From: Constantimarinum furrinae
GTDB taxonomy: Bacteria; Bacteroidota; Bacteroidia; Flavobacteriales; Flavobacteriaceae
NCBI RefSeq assembly: GCF_014295415.1
Contig: NZ_CP052909.1
Location: forward strand, 1,364,001 to 1,428,000
DNA: 64,000 nt
Direction: 5' to 3'
The notes beneath the pieces were generated by a model that had not been told where the DNA came from, made no database searches, and saw nothing but the letters and a program-made list of their open reading frames with translations. Every line of letters begins with the position of its first letter. Position 1 is the first letter of the stretch. Positions 1-8,426 of the stretch are shown here, piece after piece. The position numbers and the translations under genes are program-made.

Positions 1-1
1 A

Positions 2-526
2 GCGAAAGTTGCTGTAGACTCTTACGACGATCGTATCGATCCGGTAGGAGCCTGTGTAGGAATGAAGGGTTCTCGTATTCATGGCATAGTTCGTGAATTA
101 GGGAATGAGAATATCGATGTGATCAATTACACCAATAATTTGCAATTGTTCGTAACCCGTGCTCTAAGCCCTGCTCGAGTGACTTCCATTAAATTAAATG
201 AGGAAACGAAACGAGCGGAGGTCATTTTAAAACCTGAAGAAGTAAGTAAGGCCATAGGACGTGGAGGACATAACATTCGACTCGCAGGACAACTTACCGG
301 CTACGAGATCGACGTGCTTCGGGAAGGTGCGGAAGAGGATGTTGAACTTAGAGAATTCTCTGATGAAATTGAAGAATGGATCATCGCCGAATTCCATAAG
401 ATCGGTCTGGATACCGCAAAAAGTGTTCTTGAACACGACATGGCAGATCTTGTAAAACGTATCGATCTGGAAGAGGAAACTATACAAGAGGTTATTAACA
501 TATTGAGAGAAGAATTTGAAGAGTAG
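2..526 (+). CDS. nusA: Transcription termination/antitermination factor NusA, C-terminal part (5' end outside window)
   Basis: NusA binds RNA polymerase and nascent RNA and controls pausing, termination and antitermination. The frame is open from the first base of the window; about 174 residues are visible. The start of the fragment matches the NusA signature around the first KH domain (DPVGACVGMKGSRI), and a second KH domain follows with the GRGG loop (IGRGGHNIRLAGQ). The acidic C-terminal tail ends EEFEE. Full-length flavobacterial NusA is roughly 400 residues, so more than half lies upstream. An internal ATG at 62 is only a methionine inside the KH domain, not the start. infB follows 56 bases later, the usual nusA-infB order, so the two are probably co-transcribed. 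Confidence 0.96.
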   Translation, partial: AKVAVDSYDDRIDPVGACVGMKGSRIHGIVRELGNENIDVINYTNNLQLFVTRALSPARVTSIKLNEETKRAEVILKPEEVSKAIGRGGHNIRLAGQLTGYEIDVLREGAEEDVELREFSDEIEEWIIAEFHKIGLDTAKSVLEHDMADLVKRIDLEEETIQEVINILREEFEE

Positions 527-582
527 TATAAAGATTAACTACTTTTATAGATATTTTTAGAGAATAACAGGAAAAAGCATTT

Positions 583-3285
583 ATGGCTGAAGTAAAAACA
601 AAAAGGCTAAGTCAAGTATTACGGGAATTTAATATCTCGCTGGATCGTGCTGTGGAATATTTAAGTTCCAAAGGGCATGATGTCGACGCAAGTCCGAATA
701 CCAAGATCACAGGAGATGAATACGAGATACTTTTTGAAGAATTTCAAACCGATAAGAGTAAAAAAGTTGCTTCCAAGGAGGTAGGAGAAGAGAAGAGAAA
801 AGAAAAGGAAGAACTTCGTCTCGCCCGGGAAAAAGAGATCGAGGAGAAAGAAAAGAAAGAAGCCTCAAAGGTTGTTAAAGCTGAAGCTAAATTAAGTGGC
901 CCTAAGCAAGTGGGGAAAATTGATCTCGAAAAAGGAAAGGACAAAAAAGAAGAAGCACCAAAGGTTGCCGAGGAAAAAACTCCTGTAAAAGAAAAAGATG
1001 CTCCTAAAGCCAAAAAAGAGGAAGCGCCTAAAGCGGTAGAGGAAAAAGTAGCAGAGAAAAAGGAAAAAGTTGCCGAAAAGGCTCCTGAAGCTGAAAAGAC
1101 TAAAGAGAAAGAAGTTGTAGCTGAACCCGAAATTGAAGAAACGGCAAAATCTTCTGTAGTTGAAACCAATTACAAAAAACTCGACGGGCCAAACTTTACC
1201 GGTAAAAAAATTGATCTTACTCAGTTTAAAAAGCCTGAAAAGAAAAAAGATAAGAAGGAAGATGATAAGAAGGAAAAGAAAGGTAGAAGACGCAGAATAA
1301 GCAAAGAACCTTCAAAAGGAGGTGGAAACCAGCGTGACCAGCGCGGAAGAAAAGGCAGAACTCATACTCCAAAGGAAGAGCCAAGCGAAGAAGAAGTACA
1401 AAAGCAGGTAAGAGAAACCCTGGAGAAACTACAAGGGAAATCTTCCAAGGGGAAAGGTGCAAAATACCGTAGAGAAAAAAGAGATAGCCACCGTCAGAAA
1501 ACGGAAGACGAGCAGGCACAACAGGAACTTGACAGCAAACTGCTTAAGGTAACCGAGTTTGTCACAGTAAGTGAGGTTGCTACCATGATGGATGTTCCCG
1601 TAACTCAGGTGATTTCTGCCTGTATGTCTCTTGGAATGATGGTGACCATGAATCAGCGGCTTGATGCTGAAACCCTTTCTATAGTTGCCGATGAATTTGG
1701 CTTTGAAGTTGAATTTATAACTACCGATATAGAAGAATCGATCCAGGTTGAAGAAGATGCACCCGAAGATCTGGAGCCTAGAGCGCCTATCGTTACCGTA
1801 ATGGGACACGTAGATCACGGTAAAACCTCTTTGCTGGATTATATTCGTGAAGAAAATGTGATCGCAGGAGAATCCGGAGGAATTACCCAGCATATTGGTG
1901 CCTACGGAGTGGAATTGGAAAACGGTCAAAAAATTGCATTTCTCGATACTCCGGGTCACGAAGCGTTTACCGCTATGCGTGCCAGAGGAGCTCAGGTTAC
2001 CGATCTTGCTATCATCGTGATCGCTGCAGATGACGATATTATGCCACAAACCAAAGAGGCCATAAGTCATGCACAGGCCGCAGGCGTTCCCATCGTTTTT
2101 GCGATAAATAAGATCGACCGTCCATCGGCAAACCCGGATAAGATAAAAGAAGGGCTTGCAAATATGAACCTGTTGGTAGAGGACTGGGGTGGAAAGATCC
2201 AATCCCATGATATTTCTGCTAAAACCGGAGAGGGAGTAAAAGATTTGTTAGAAAAAGTATTGCTGGAAGCCGAAATTTTGGAGCTAAAGGCAAACCCAAA
2301 TAAACCTGCTGTAGGAACCGTGGTGGAAGCATTCCTCGATAAAGGACGTGGGTATGTTTCAACCATTTTAGTACAGGGCGGAACTCTAAAAATAGGGGAT
2401 TATGTACTTGCCGGTCAGCATAGCGGAAAAGTAAAAGCTATGCACGATGAGCGAGGGAAAAAGATAAAGGCTGCAGGGCCGTCTACGCCGGTTTCCATTC
2501 TTGGACTGGACGGAGCACCTCAGGCCGGTGATAAGTTCAATGTGTTTGAAGACGAACGTGAAGCTAAGGACATTGCCAACAAGCGTATGCAGTTGCAACG
2601 TGAGCAATCGGTGAGAACACAGCGTCATATTACCCTGGATGAGATCGGGCGACGAATTGCGCTTGGTGATTTCAAGGAATTGAATATTATACTGAAGGGT
2701 GATGTGGACGGATCTGTGGAAGCATTAACCGATTCATTCCTGAAACTTTCTACGGAAGAGATACAGGTGAATATTATTCATAAAGGTGTTGGTGCCATTA
2801 CCGAAAGTGATGTGCTACTCGCCTCTGCTTCCGATGCAATTATCATTGGGTTTAATGTAAGACCAATGGGTAATGCCCGTCAGTTGGCCGATAAGGAAGA
2901 GATCGATATCCGTATGTATTCAATTATCTACGACGCCATAAACGATCTGAAGGATGCCATGGAAGGTATGTTATCTCCAGAAATGAAAGAGGAGATCACA
3001 GGGACTGCAGAAATTCGAGAAACCTTTAAGATCTCTAAAGTTGGAACCATTGCAGGTTGTATGGTTACTACCGGTAAGATCTTCCGTAACTCGGGTATTC
3101 GATTGATCCGTGAGGGCGTGGTAGTCTATACCGGTGAGCTGGCTTCACTGAAACGATTTAAAGATGACGTGAAGGAAGTGGCTAAAGGATACGATTGCGG
3201 ACTTCAAATTAAGAATTACAACGACATCAAAGAAGGCGATATCGTGGAAGCTTTCCAAGAAGTAGCAGTAAAGAAAAAGTTGTAA
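583..3285 (+). CDS. infB: Translation initiation factor IF-2
   Basis: IF-2 is the GTPase that places initiator fMet-tRNA on the 30S subunit and promotes 70S joining. At 900 residues it has the long bacterial form. An IF2_N domain occupies residues 1-50 ([20 protein letters not shown]). A Lys/Glu/Ala-rich linker of about 250 residues carries imperfect KEEAPK-type repeats. A second IF2_N-like region ([16 protein letters not shown]) lies near residue 330. The G domain has G1 GHVDHGKT at 408-415, G2 [10 protein letters not shown]3 DTPGHEAF, G4 NKID and G5 SAK, followed by the domain II-IV barrels. It lies directly after nusA and ends at a strong terminator. The repetitive charged linker varies in this family and is not a sign of decay. 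Confidence 0.98.
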   Translation: MAEVKTKRLSQVLREFNISLDRAVEYLSSKGHDVDASPNTKITGDEYEILFEEFQTDKSKKVASKEVGEEKRKEKEELRLAREKEIEEKEKKEASKVVKAEAKLSGPKQVGKIDLEKGKDKKEEAPKVAEEKTPVKEKDAPKAKKEEAPKAVEEKVAEKKEKVAEKAPEAEKTKEKEVVAEPEIEETAKSSVVETNYKKLDGPNFTGKKIDLTQFKKPEKKKDKKEDDKKEKKGRRRRISKEPSKGGGNQRDQRGRKGRTHTPKEEPSEEEVQKQVRETLEKLQGKSSKGKGAKYRREKRDSHRQKTEDEQAQQELDSKLLKVTEFVTVSEVATMMDVPVTQVISACMSLGMMVTMNQRLDAETLSIVADEFGFEVEFITTDIEESIQVEEDAPEDLEPRAPIVTVMGHVDHGKTSLLDYIREENVIAGESGGITQHIGAYGVELENGQKIAFLDTPGHEAFTAMRARGAQVTDLAIIVIAADDDIMPQTKEAISHAQAAGVPIVFAINKIDRPSANPDKIKEGLANMNLLVEDWGGKIQSHDISAKTGEGVKDLLEKVLLEAEILELKANPNKPAVGTVVEAFLDKGRGYVSTILVQGGTLKIGDYVLAGQHSGKVKAMHDERGKKIKAAGPSTPVSILGLDGAPQAGDKFNVFEDEREAKDIANKRMQLQREQSVRTQRHITLDEIGRRIALGDFKELNIILKGDVDGSVEALTDSFLKLSTEEIQVNIIHKGVGAITESDVLLASASDAIIIGFNVRPMGNARQLADKEEIDIRMYSIIYDAINDLKDAMEGMLSPEMKEEITGTAEIRETFKISKVGTIAGCMVTTGKIFRNSGIRLIREGVVVYTGELASLKRFKDDVKEVAKGYDCGLQIKNYNDIKEGDIVEAFQEVAVKKKL

Positions 3286-3309
3286 GACAAAGAAATTATA
3301 CTGAATAAA

Positions 3310-3342
3310 AAAAAGCATCCTGGAAAGGATGCTTTTTTTTTT
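3310..3342. terminator. Bidirectional intrinsic terminator between infB and the SPOR gene
   Basis: The stem GCATCC (3315-3320) pairs with GGATGC (3327-3332) around a 6-base loop. An A-run lies on the left and a T-run of 10 on the right, so the stem extends by A-T pairs and works for both converging genes. Confidence 0.9.
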
Positions 3343-3354
3343 AATATCATTTTT

Positions 3355-3759
3355 TTATTTCGGTTCTTTTCGACGTTCCGGTTTTAACGGAAAAGCGCTT
3401 GGAAATATTTTCTGAATTTCCAACAGCGCACGATCGGCTTCCAGTCTGGTGGCGAAATTTCCAACCCAAACCTTATAATTAGGCGTTTCATATTCTATGG
3501 ATGCAGGCCAGGTTCCATAAGAGGCTCTGTATTTTTTAATTACAGAATTCGCCCGGTTCAGTTCGCCGTAATACAGCTGAATCGTATATCCGTCGGTAAG
3601 TTTATTTTCTTTTTCAAGTGACTTTTTCAAACTTAATAATTGTTCGATCTTAGGATCCTGATTTACGGTCACAGTTCCCGATTGCGCCGTAGAGACTTCA
3701 GAATACAAAAGAATTAAAAAGCTGATACTAAATATTTTAACCTTGTGTTGAAATTTCAT
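3355..3759 (-). CDS. Small exported SPOR-domain protein
   Basis: The 134-residue protein has an N-terminal hydrophobic signal segment (KIFSISFLILLYSEVSTAQ) and then a short linker. The C-terminal part looks like a SPOR (sporulation-related repeat) domain: YTIQLYYGELNRANSVIKKY, later YKVWVGNFATRLEADRALLE. SPOR domains bind denuded peptidoglycan glycan strands, often at the division site, so a periplasmic cell-wall role is likely, but the partner is unknown. It converges on infB and is divergent from the act operon. A TACATTTG box lies a short distance upstream, giving a very short leader. Confidence 0.8.
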   Translation of the reverse strand: MKFQHKVKIFSISFLILLYSEVSTAQSGTVTVNQDPKIEQLLSLKKSLEKENKLTDGYTIQLYYGELNRANSVIKKYRASYGTWPASIEYETPNYKVWVGNFATRLEADRALLEIQKIFPSAFPLKPERRKEPK

Positions 3760-3777
3760 ATATTAGTTTCTTTGATG

Positions 3778-3812
3778 CAAATGTAAATCTTATAAACTTT
3801 AGGAAGTGCAAA
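3778..3812 (-). promoter_or_regulatory. Promoter of the SPOR gene
   Basis: On the minus strand the -7 box TACATTTG (3785-3778) matches TAnnTTTG. A TTTG (3812-3809) lies 23 bases upstream. The expected start of transcription leaves about 10-12 bases before the ATG at 3759. Confidence 0.55.
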
Positions 3813-3883
3813 TTTATTATTTAGAATAAATATAAATTAACTGTTAACACTTTATTTGCATTTCTAAAATCATCTTTAAAACG

Positions 3884-3891
3884 TACTTTTG
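3884..3891 (+). promoter_or_regulatory. -7 box of the act-cox operon promoter
   Basis: TACTTTTG matches TAnnTTTG exactly. A TTTG at 3855-3858 is 25 bases upstream, slightly long for the -33 element. The inferred 5' leader of about 85 bases before actA is unusually long for this window. Confidence 0.6.
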
Positions 3892-3904
3892 CACAGTTAT
3901 TTTA

Positions 3905-3954
3905 GGTGCGTAAACACACTCTGGGTTTGAAAGAAAAATAACCAATTACGTGCC
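3905..3954 (+). other. Possible hairpin in the actA 5' leader
   Basis: GGTGCGTAA (3905-3913) can pair with TTACGTGCC (3946-3954) over nine base pairs, two of them G-U, around a 32-base loop. It lies wholly inside the predicted untranslated leader. It could also be chance. Confidence 0.3.
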
Positions 3955-3983
3955 AAACTATTGACAATAATTTAACCATTAGT

Positions 3984-5315
3984 ATGAAAAAGGTGAACTA
4001 CCGAAATCTGCCGTCTCAATTGTCACTTTTGTTGTTAGCGCTTCTGCTGACTTTTTCAATTAATCTTAATGCTCAGGATACTTCGGCCGTTGCCGATGCC
4101 GAGGCTATTGCCGACGTGGCACCTGCAGATGCAGGAGGAGATATCGCAGCTGGTGAACAATTGTTTAATGCAAATTGTGCGTCTTGTCACAAATTGGATA
4201 AGAAATCCACCGGGCCGGCGCTTCGTGGTGTAGCTTCCAAGCACGACAGAGAATGGTTATATAAGTGGATTTCCAATAGTACAGAATTAATTGCTTCGGG
4301 AGACTCAAAGGCGGTACAGCTTTTTGAGGACAATAATAGATCGGTGATGACACCTTTTCCTGCATTATCGAATACAGACATAGACAATATTCTTGCCTAT
4401 ACGAGTCAGCCGAAACCTGAACCCACTGTCGCTCAATTACCTACAAACGGTGGTGGTGAAGGAGATTCTGGTGTATCGAATAATTTGATTTTAGGAGTGT
4501 TAGCACTTGTATTCTTAATGTTGGTGATCATGCTATTCTTGGTAACCAAAACGTTGAGAAGAATCGCCGAAGCCAACGGTGTTGAATATCCAAAAAGTGA
4601 AAAGCACACACCACTGTGGAAGGCCTTTGCCGAAAACCAGTTTATGGTTTTAGTTACCTCAATATTTCTGTTGTTAGTGGCCGGATACTTTATGTATGGT
4701 TACTTTATGCAGGTTGGGGTAGATCAGGGCTATGCTCCGGTTCAGCCTATTCATTTCTCACATAAGATACATGCCGGAGATAATCAAATAGATTGTAATT
4801 ACTGTCACTCTTCTGCAAGAAAAAGTAAGACATCTGGAATTCCTTCTTTGAATGTTTGTATGAACTGTCATAAGAACATATCAGAATACGCCGGGGATGT
4901 TAATCCGGAAGAAGGATACACGATAGACTTTTACAATGCAGAGATCAAAAAATTATACGCGGCCGTTGGTTGGGATGAAGCTACACAAACGTATACGGGT
5001 GAAGAGAAGCCTGTAGAATGGGTGCGAATTCACAACCTCCCCGATTTCGCTTATTTTAATCACTCACAGCACGTAAGTGTTGCGGGAATTGAATGTCAGA
5101 AATGTCACGGACCGGTTGAAGAGATGGAGATCGTTGGTCAATTTGCTCCATTAACAATGGGATGGTGTATTAACTGTCACCGTGAAACGAATGTGAATAT
5201 CGCAGGTAATGAGTATTACGAAAAGATTCACGAAGAACTCTCTAAAAAATATGGAGTGGACCAGTTGACCATTGCACAAATGGGCGGATTGGAATGTGGA
5301 AAATGTCACTATTAA
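3984..5315 (+). CDS. actA: Alternative complex III subunit ActA, multiheme cytochrome c
   Basis: ActA is the multiheme electron-transfer subunit of alternative complex III, the menaquinol-oxidising complex that replaces bc1 in many Bacteroidota. The 443-residue protein has a signal peptide (cleavage near NAQ, residue 31). A monoheme domain with CASCH at 65-69 is followed by two membrane segments (about 165-187 and 213-235) and then a multiheme domain with CNYCH, CMNCH, CQKCH, CINCH and finally CGKCH two residues from the end. That makes six CxxCH sites. It is the first gene of the operon, 27 bases before actB. It reads as a monoheme cytochrome c fused to the usual pentaheme module. Confidence 0.93.
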   Translation: MKKVNYRNLPSQLSLLLLALLLTFSINLNAQDTSAVADAEAIADVAPADAGGDIAAGEQLFNANCASCHKLDKKSTGPALRGVASKHDREWLYKWISNSTELIASGDSKAVQLFEDNNRSVMTPFPALSNTDIDNILAYTSQPKPEPTVAQLPTNGGGEGDSGVSNNLILGVLALVFLMLVIMLFLVTKTLRRIAEANGVEYPKSEKHTPLWKAFAENQFMVLVTSIFLLLVAGYFMYGYFMQVGVDQGYAPVQPIHFSHKIHAGDNQIDCNYCHSSARKSKTSGIPSLNVCMNCHKNISEYAGDVNPEEGYTIDFYNAEIKKLYAAVGWDEATQTYTGEEKPVEWVRIHNLPDFAYFNHSQHVSVAGIECQKCHGPVEEMEIVGQFAPLTMGWCINCHRETNVNIAGNEYYEKIHEELSKKYGVDQLTIAQMGGLECGKCHY

Positions 5316-5342
5316 AAACTAAGGAAAATTTCAAATAGCAAT

Positions 5343-8300
5343 ATGGCATCAAACAAGAAATACTGGAAAAGTGTTGAAGAGCTAAACGAGAACAGCTCTA
5401 TTGTTGATACGCTACAACAAAATGAATTTGTAGAGCCTATACCAACAGATGAATTCCTTGGAAACAAGGAAACGTTGGAGACTTCTTCAACCACACGTCG
5501 CGATTTCTTAAAATACGTTGGTTTTACTACGGCCGCAGCTTCTTTAGCAGCATGTGAAGGACCCGTTATAAAGTCTATTCCTTATGTAGTTGGTCCCGAT
5601 GAGATCGTACCCGGAGTGGCAAATTACTACGCCACAACCATGGCAGACGGTTTCGATTTTGCCAATGTGCTTGTTAAAACAAGAGAAGGAAGGCCTATTA
5701 AAATTGAGCGAAATGATCTGGCAGTAAATTCCAGTGTGAATGCCAGAACCCAGGCTTCTGTATTGTCGCTTTACGACAACAACAGATTGCAAGGCCCAAT
5801 GGTAAATGGTGAAGATGTTAGTTGGGAAGATTTTGATATTGCCGTTGCCGGAAAAATGAACGAAATGGCGGGTAAGGATGTTGTATTGTTAACTCAAACT
5901 TTCGCCAGTCCGTCAACTACAAAATTAATTAAGGAATTTGCTTCAAAATATCCAAACGTACGTCATGTAATTTACGATACGGTTTCTTCTTCGGAAGCCA
6001 TTCAGGCTTTTCAGAATAAATTCGGAAGTAGAGGATTAGCCGATTACGATTTTTCAAAAGCTGAAACGATCGTTTCAGTAGGAGCCGATTTTCTTGGAGA
6101 TTGGCAAGGAGGTGGATACGATAGTGGATATGCAAAAGGACGTGTTCCGAAAAATGGAAAAATGTCTAAGCATATTCAGTTTGAAGCTAATATGACATTA
6201 AGTGGTGCCAATGCCGATAAGCGTGTCCCGGTGACTCCATCTCAGCAAAAAGAAGTATTGAAGGCACTAACCGGAGGAAGTGCTTCAGGCTTGCCCGAAA
6301 ACGTAATGGCAGCTGTTGAAAGTGCTAAGAATCATCTGAGAAAAGCCGGGAATAAAGGAGTGATCATCACCGGATTATCCGATGTTGATTCCCAAACCCG
6401 AGCACTGGACTACAACGCAAACAGTATAGTGATGGATTCTGCCAAGCCACGACTTACCCGTATGGGGAATGCAGTTGAGGTGAAGCGTGTCATGGACGGT
6501 GTGATTTCGGGAAGTATAAAAGGACTGATTACCGTTGGTGTGGATCCTGTCTATTCTTTCCCTAGCAAGGATTTCGCTGTAGCCTACGAAAATTTAGAGA
6601 TGACACTTGCTTTCACAATGAAGAAGGACGCAACAGCATCTCGCGCACAGTTGGTAGCGGCCACGCCACACTATCTCGAATCCTGGGGTGATGTGCAAAT
6701 GAAGAAGGGTACATTCTCTTTGATGCAACCAACGATCAGAACCATTTTTAATACCAGACAATTTCAGGATTGCTTGTTAAAATGGACAGGAAATACAAAC
6801 AACTATTACGATTATATTAAGGAAAACTGGAGTGGTGTTTTAGGTTCTACTTCATGGAATAAGGCGTTGCATGACGGAATATTGGTAAGCGACGCACAGG
6901 TAGAAGGAGATGAAGCTACCCTAGATGAAACGTCGGCTACTCTGGAAAGCAATACGGCTAATGGAGCAATGGCCATGACCACTCAAGATGGCGGAATGGA
7001 GCTTACGCTCTATACTACAACCGCATTGGGAGACGGGCAACAGGCGAATAACCCATGGTTACAGGAGATGCCCGATCCAATCACCAGAGCTGCCTGGGAC
7101 AATTACCTTACGGTTTCAGCTTCAGATGCCAAAGCAATGAATCTCGAAAACACCCATGTGGCTAACGGAGCTTTAAACGGAAGCTACGTGAATGTGAAGA
7201 TGGGAGATATAGTGATCGAAAAAGTACCGGTGCTAATTCAGCCCGGACAGGCAAAAGGATCTGTTGGTCTGGCTTTAGGTTACGGAAAAAAAGAAGCTGT
7301 TCAGAAGGAAATGCAAACCGGAGTGAACGCTTACCGCTTGTATAATAACTTCTCGGCGGTACAGAATGTAACTCTTGAAAAAACAGGTGGAGAGCATGAG
7401 TTTGCCTGTACTCAATTACAAAATACAATGATGGGGCGTGATATCATTCGTGAAACCTCACTTGAAATATTTAAGACAAAGGATGCGAAGGAATGGAATG
7501 CCGTTCCTCTTGTGTCTAAGGATCATGCTATGATCCCGGTAACTTCGCCGGATGCTGATCTTTGGGATGAATTTGAACGCGGTGTAGGGCATCATTTTAA
7601 CTTGTCGATAGACCTTAACGCTTGTACCGGCTGTGGTGCTTGTGTGATCGCTTGTACAGCAGAGAATAATGTTCCTGTCGTTGGAAAAGAAGAGATAAGA
7701 AAGAGTAGAAATATGCACTGGTTGCGTATTGACAGATATTATTCCAGTGAAGAGGCTTTTGCCGGTGATCTTGAAAAGAAAGAGAATATTTCAGGTCTGG
7801 GAAGTTCATTGTCTGAATTTGCCGAACTGGAAGTCGCTTCAGAGAATCCTCAGGTCGCTTTTCAGCCTCTAATGTGTCAGCATTGTAATCACGCACCCTG
7901 CGAAACAGTTTGTCCTGTTGCGGCAACATCGCACGGCCGTCAAGGGCAAAACCACATGGCTTACAACCGTTGTGTAGGCACTCGATATTGTGCGAACAAC
8001 TGTCCGTATAAAGTTCGAAGATTTAACTGGTTCTTATATGCCGAAAACGATGAGTTCGATTATAACATGAACAATGATCTTGGTCGAATGGTATTGAATC
8101 CAGACGTGGTAGTTCGTTCTCGTGGAGTTATGGAGAAATGTTCAATGTGTATTCAGAAAACACAGTTGACCATTCTTGAAGCAAAACGTGATGGCAGAGC
8201 AATTAAAGACGGAGAATTCTCCACGGCTTGTTCGGCAGCATGTAATACCGGAGCGATCGTTTTTGGAGATATCAACGATCACGACAGCGAGATATACAAA

Positions 8301-8399
8301 AAGAAAACAGATAAAAGAATGTATCACTTACTGGAAGCTGTAGGTACAAAACCCAACGTGGTGTATCAGGCGATGGTAAGAAATACTGAAGAAGTTTAA
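5343..8399 (+). CDS. actB: Alternative complex III subunit ActB, molybdopterin-like/iron-sulfur protein
   Basis: ActB is the peripheral periplasmic subunit of alternative complex III. It fuses a molybdopterin-oxidoreductase-like domain, which in this family holds no molybdenum, to a ferredoxin-like domain. The 1018-residue protein has a long N-terminal leader before a Tat-type motif (TRRDFLK, arginines 52-53) and a lipobox-like LAAC at 68-71, so it is probably exported folded and lipid-anchored. The Fe-S region spans about residues 760-970, with the Cys groups CTGCGACVIAC, CQHCNHAPCETVCP, CVGTRYCANNCP, CSMC and CSAAC, enough for three 4Fe-4S clusters plus one 3Fe-4S. Automated annotation may wrongly call it a molybdopterin reductase. 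Confidence 0.95.
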   Translation: MASNKKYWKSVEELNENSSIVDTLQQNEFVEPIPTDEFLGNKETLETSSTTRRDFLKYVGFTTAAASLAACEGPVIKSIPYVVGPDEIVPGVANYYATTMADGFDFANVLVKTREGRPIKIERNDLAVNSSVNARTQASVLSLYDNNRLQGPMVNGEDVSWEDFDIAVAGKMNEMAGKDVVLLTQTFASPSTTKLIKEFASKYPNVRHVIYDTVSSSEAIQAFQNKFGSRGLADYDFSKAETIVSVGADFLGDWQGGGYDSGYAKGRVPKNGKMSKHIQFEANMTLSGANADKRVPVTPSQQKEVLKALTGGSASGLPENVMAAVESAKNHLRKAGNKGVIITGLSDVDSQTRALDYNANSIVMDSAKPRLTRMGNAVEVKRVMDGVISGSIKGLITVGVDPVYSFPSKDFAVAYENLEMTLAFTMKKDATASRAQLVAATPHYLESWGDVQMKKGTFSLMQPTIRTIFNTRQFQDCLLKWTGNTNNYYDYIKENWSGVLGSTSWNKALHDGILVSDAQVEGDEATLDETSATLESNTANGAMAMTTQDGGMELTLYTTTALGDGQQANNPWLQEMPDPITRAAWDNYLTVSASDAKAMNLENTHVANGALNGSYVNVKMGDIVIEKVPVLIQPGQAKGSVGLALGYGKKEAVQKEMQTGVNAYRLYNNFSAVQNVTLEKTGGEHEFACTQLQNTMMGRDIIRETSLEIFKTKDAKEWNAVPLVSKDHAMIPVTSPDADLWDEFERGVGHHFNLSIDLNACTGCGACVIACTAENNVPVVGKEEIRKSRNMHWLRIDRYYSSEEAFAGDLEKKENISGLGSSLSEFAELEVASENPQVAFQPLMCQHCNHAPCETVCPVAATSHGRQGQNHMAYNRCVGTRYCANNCPYKVRRFNWFLYAENDEFDYNMNNDLGRMVLNPDVVVRSRGVMEKCSMCIQKTQLTILEAKRDGRAIKDGEFSTACSAACNTGAIVFGDINDHDSEIYKKKTDKRMYHLLEAVGTKPNVVYQAMVRNTEEV

Positions 8400-8426
8400 A
8401 CTAACTAAGTAATAGTATATAAAGAT

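Noticed and set aside
1429-2208. 259-codon open frame on the minus strand
   Set aside because: It lies wholly inside infB, whose G domain is unmistakable, and its translation shows no recognisable domain.
5343-8399. Molybdenum-dependent oxidoreductase
   Set aside because: The sequence is embedded in an act operon; ActB proteins keep the fold but lack the cofactor. No separate Mo enzyme partner is present.
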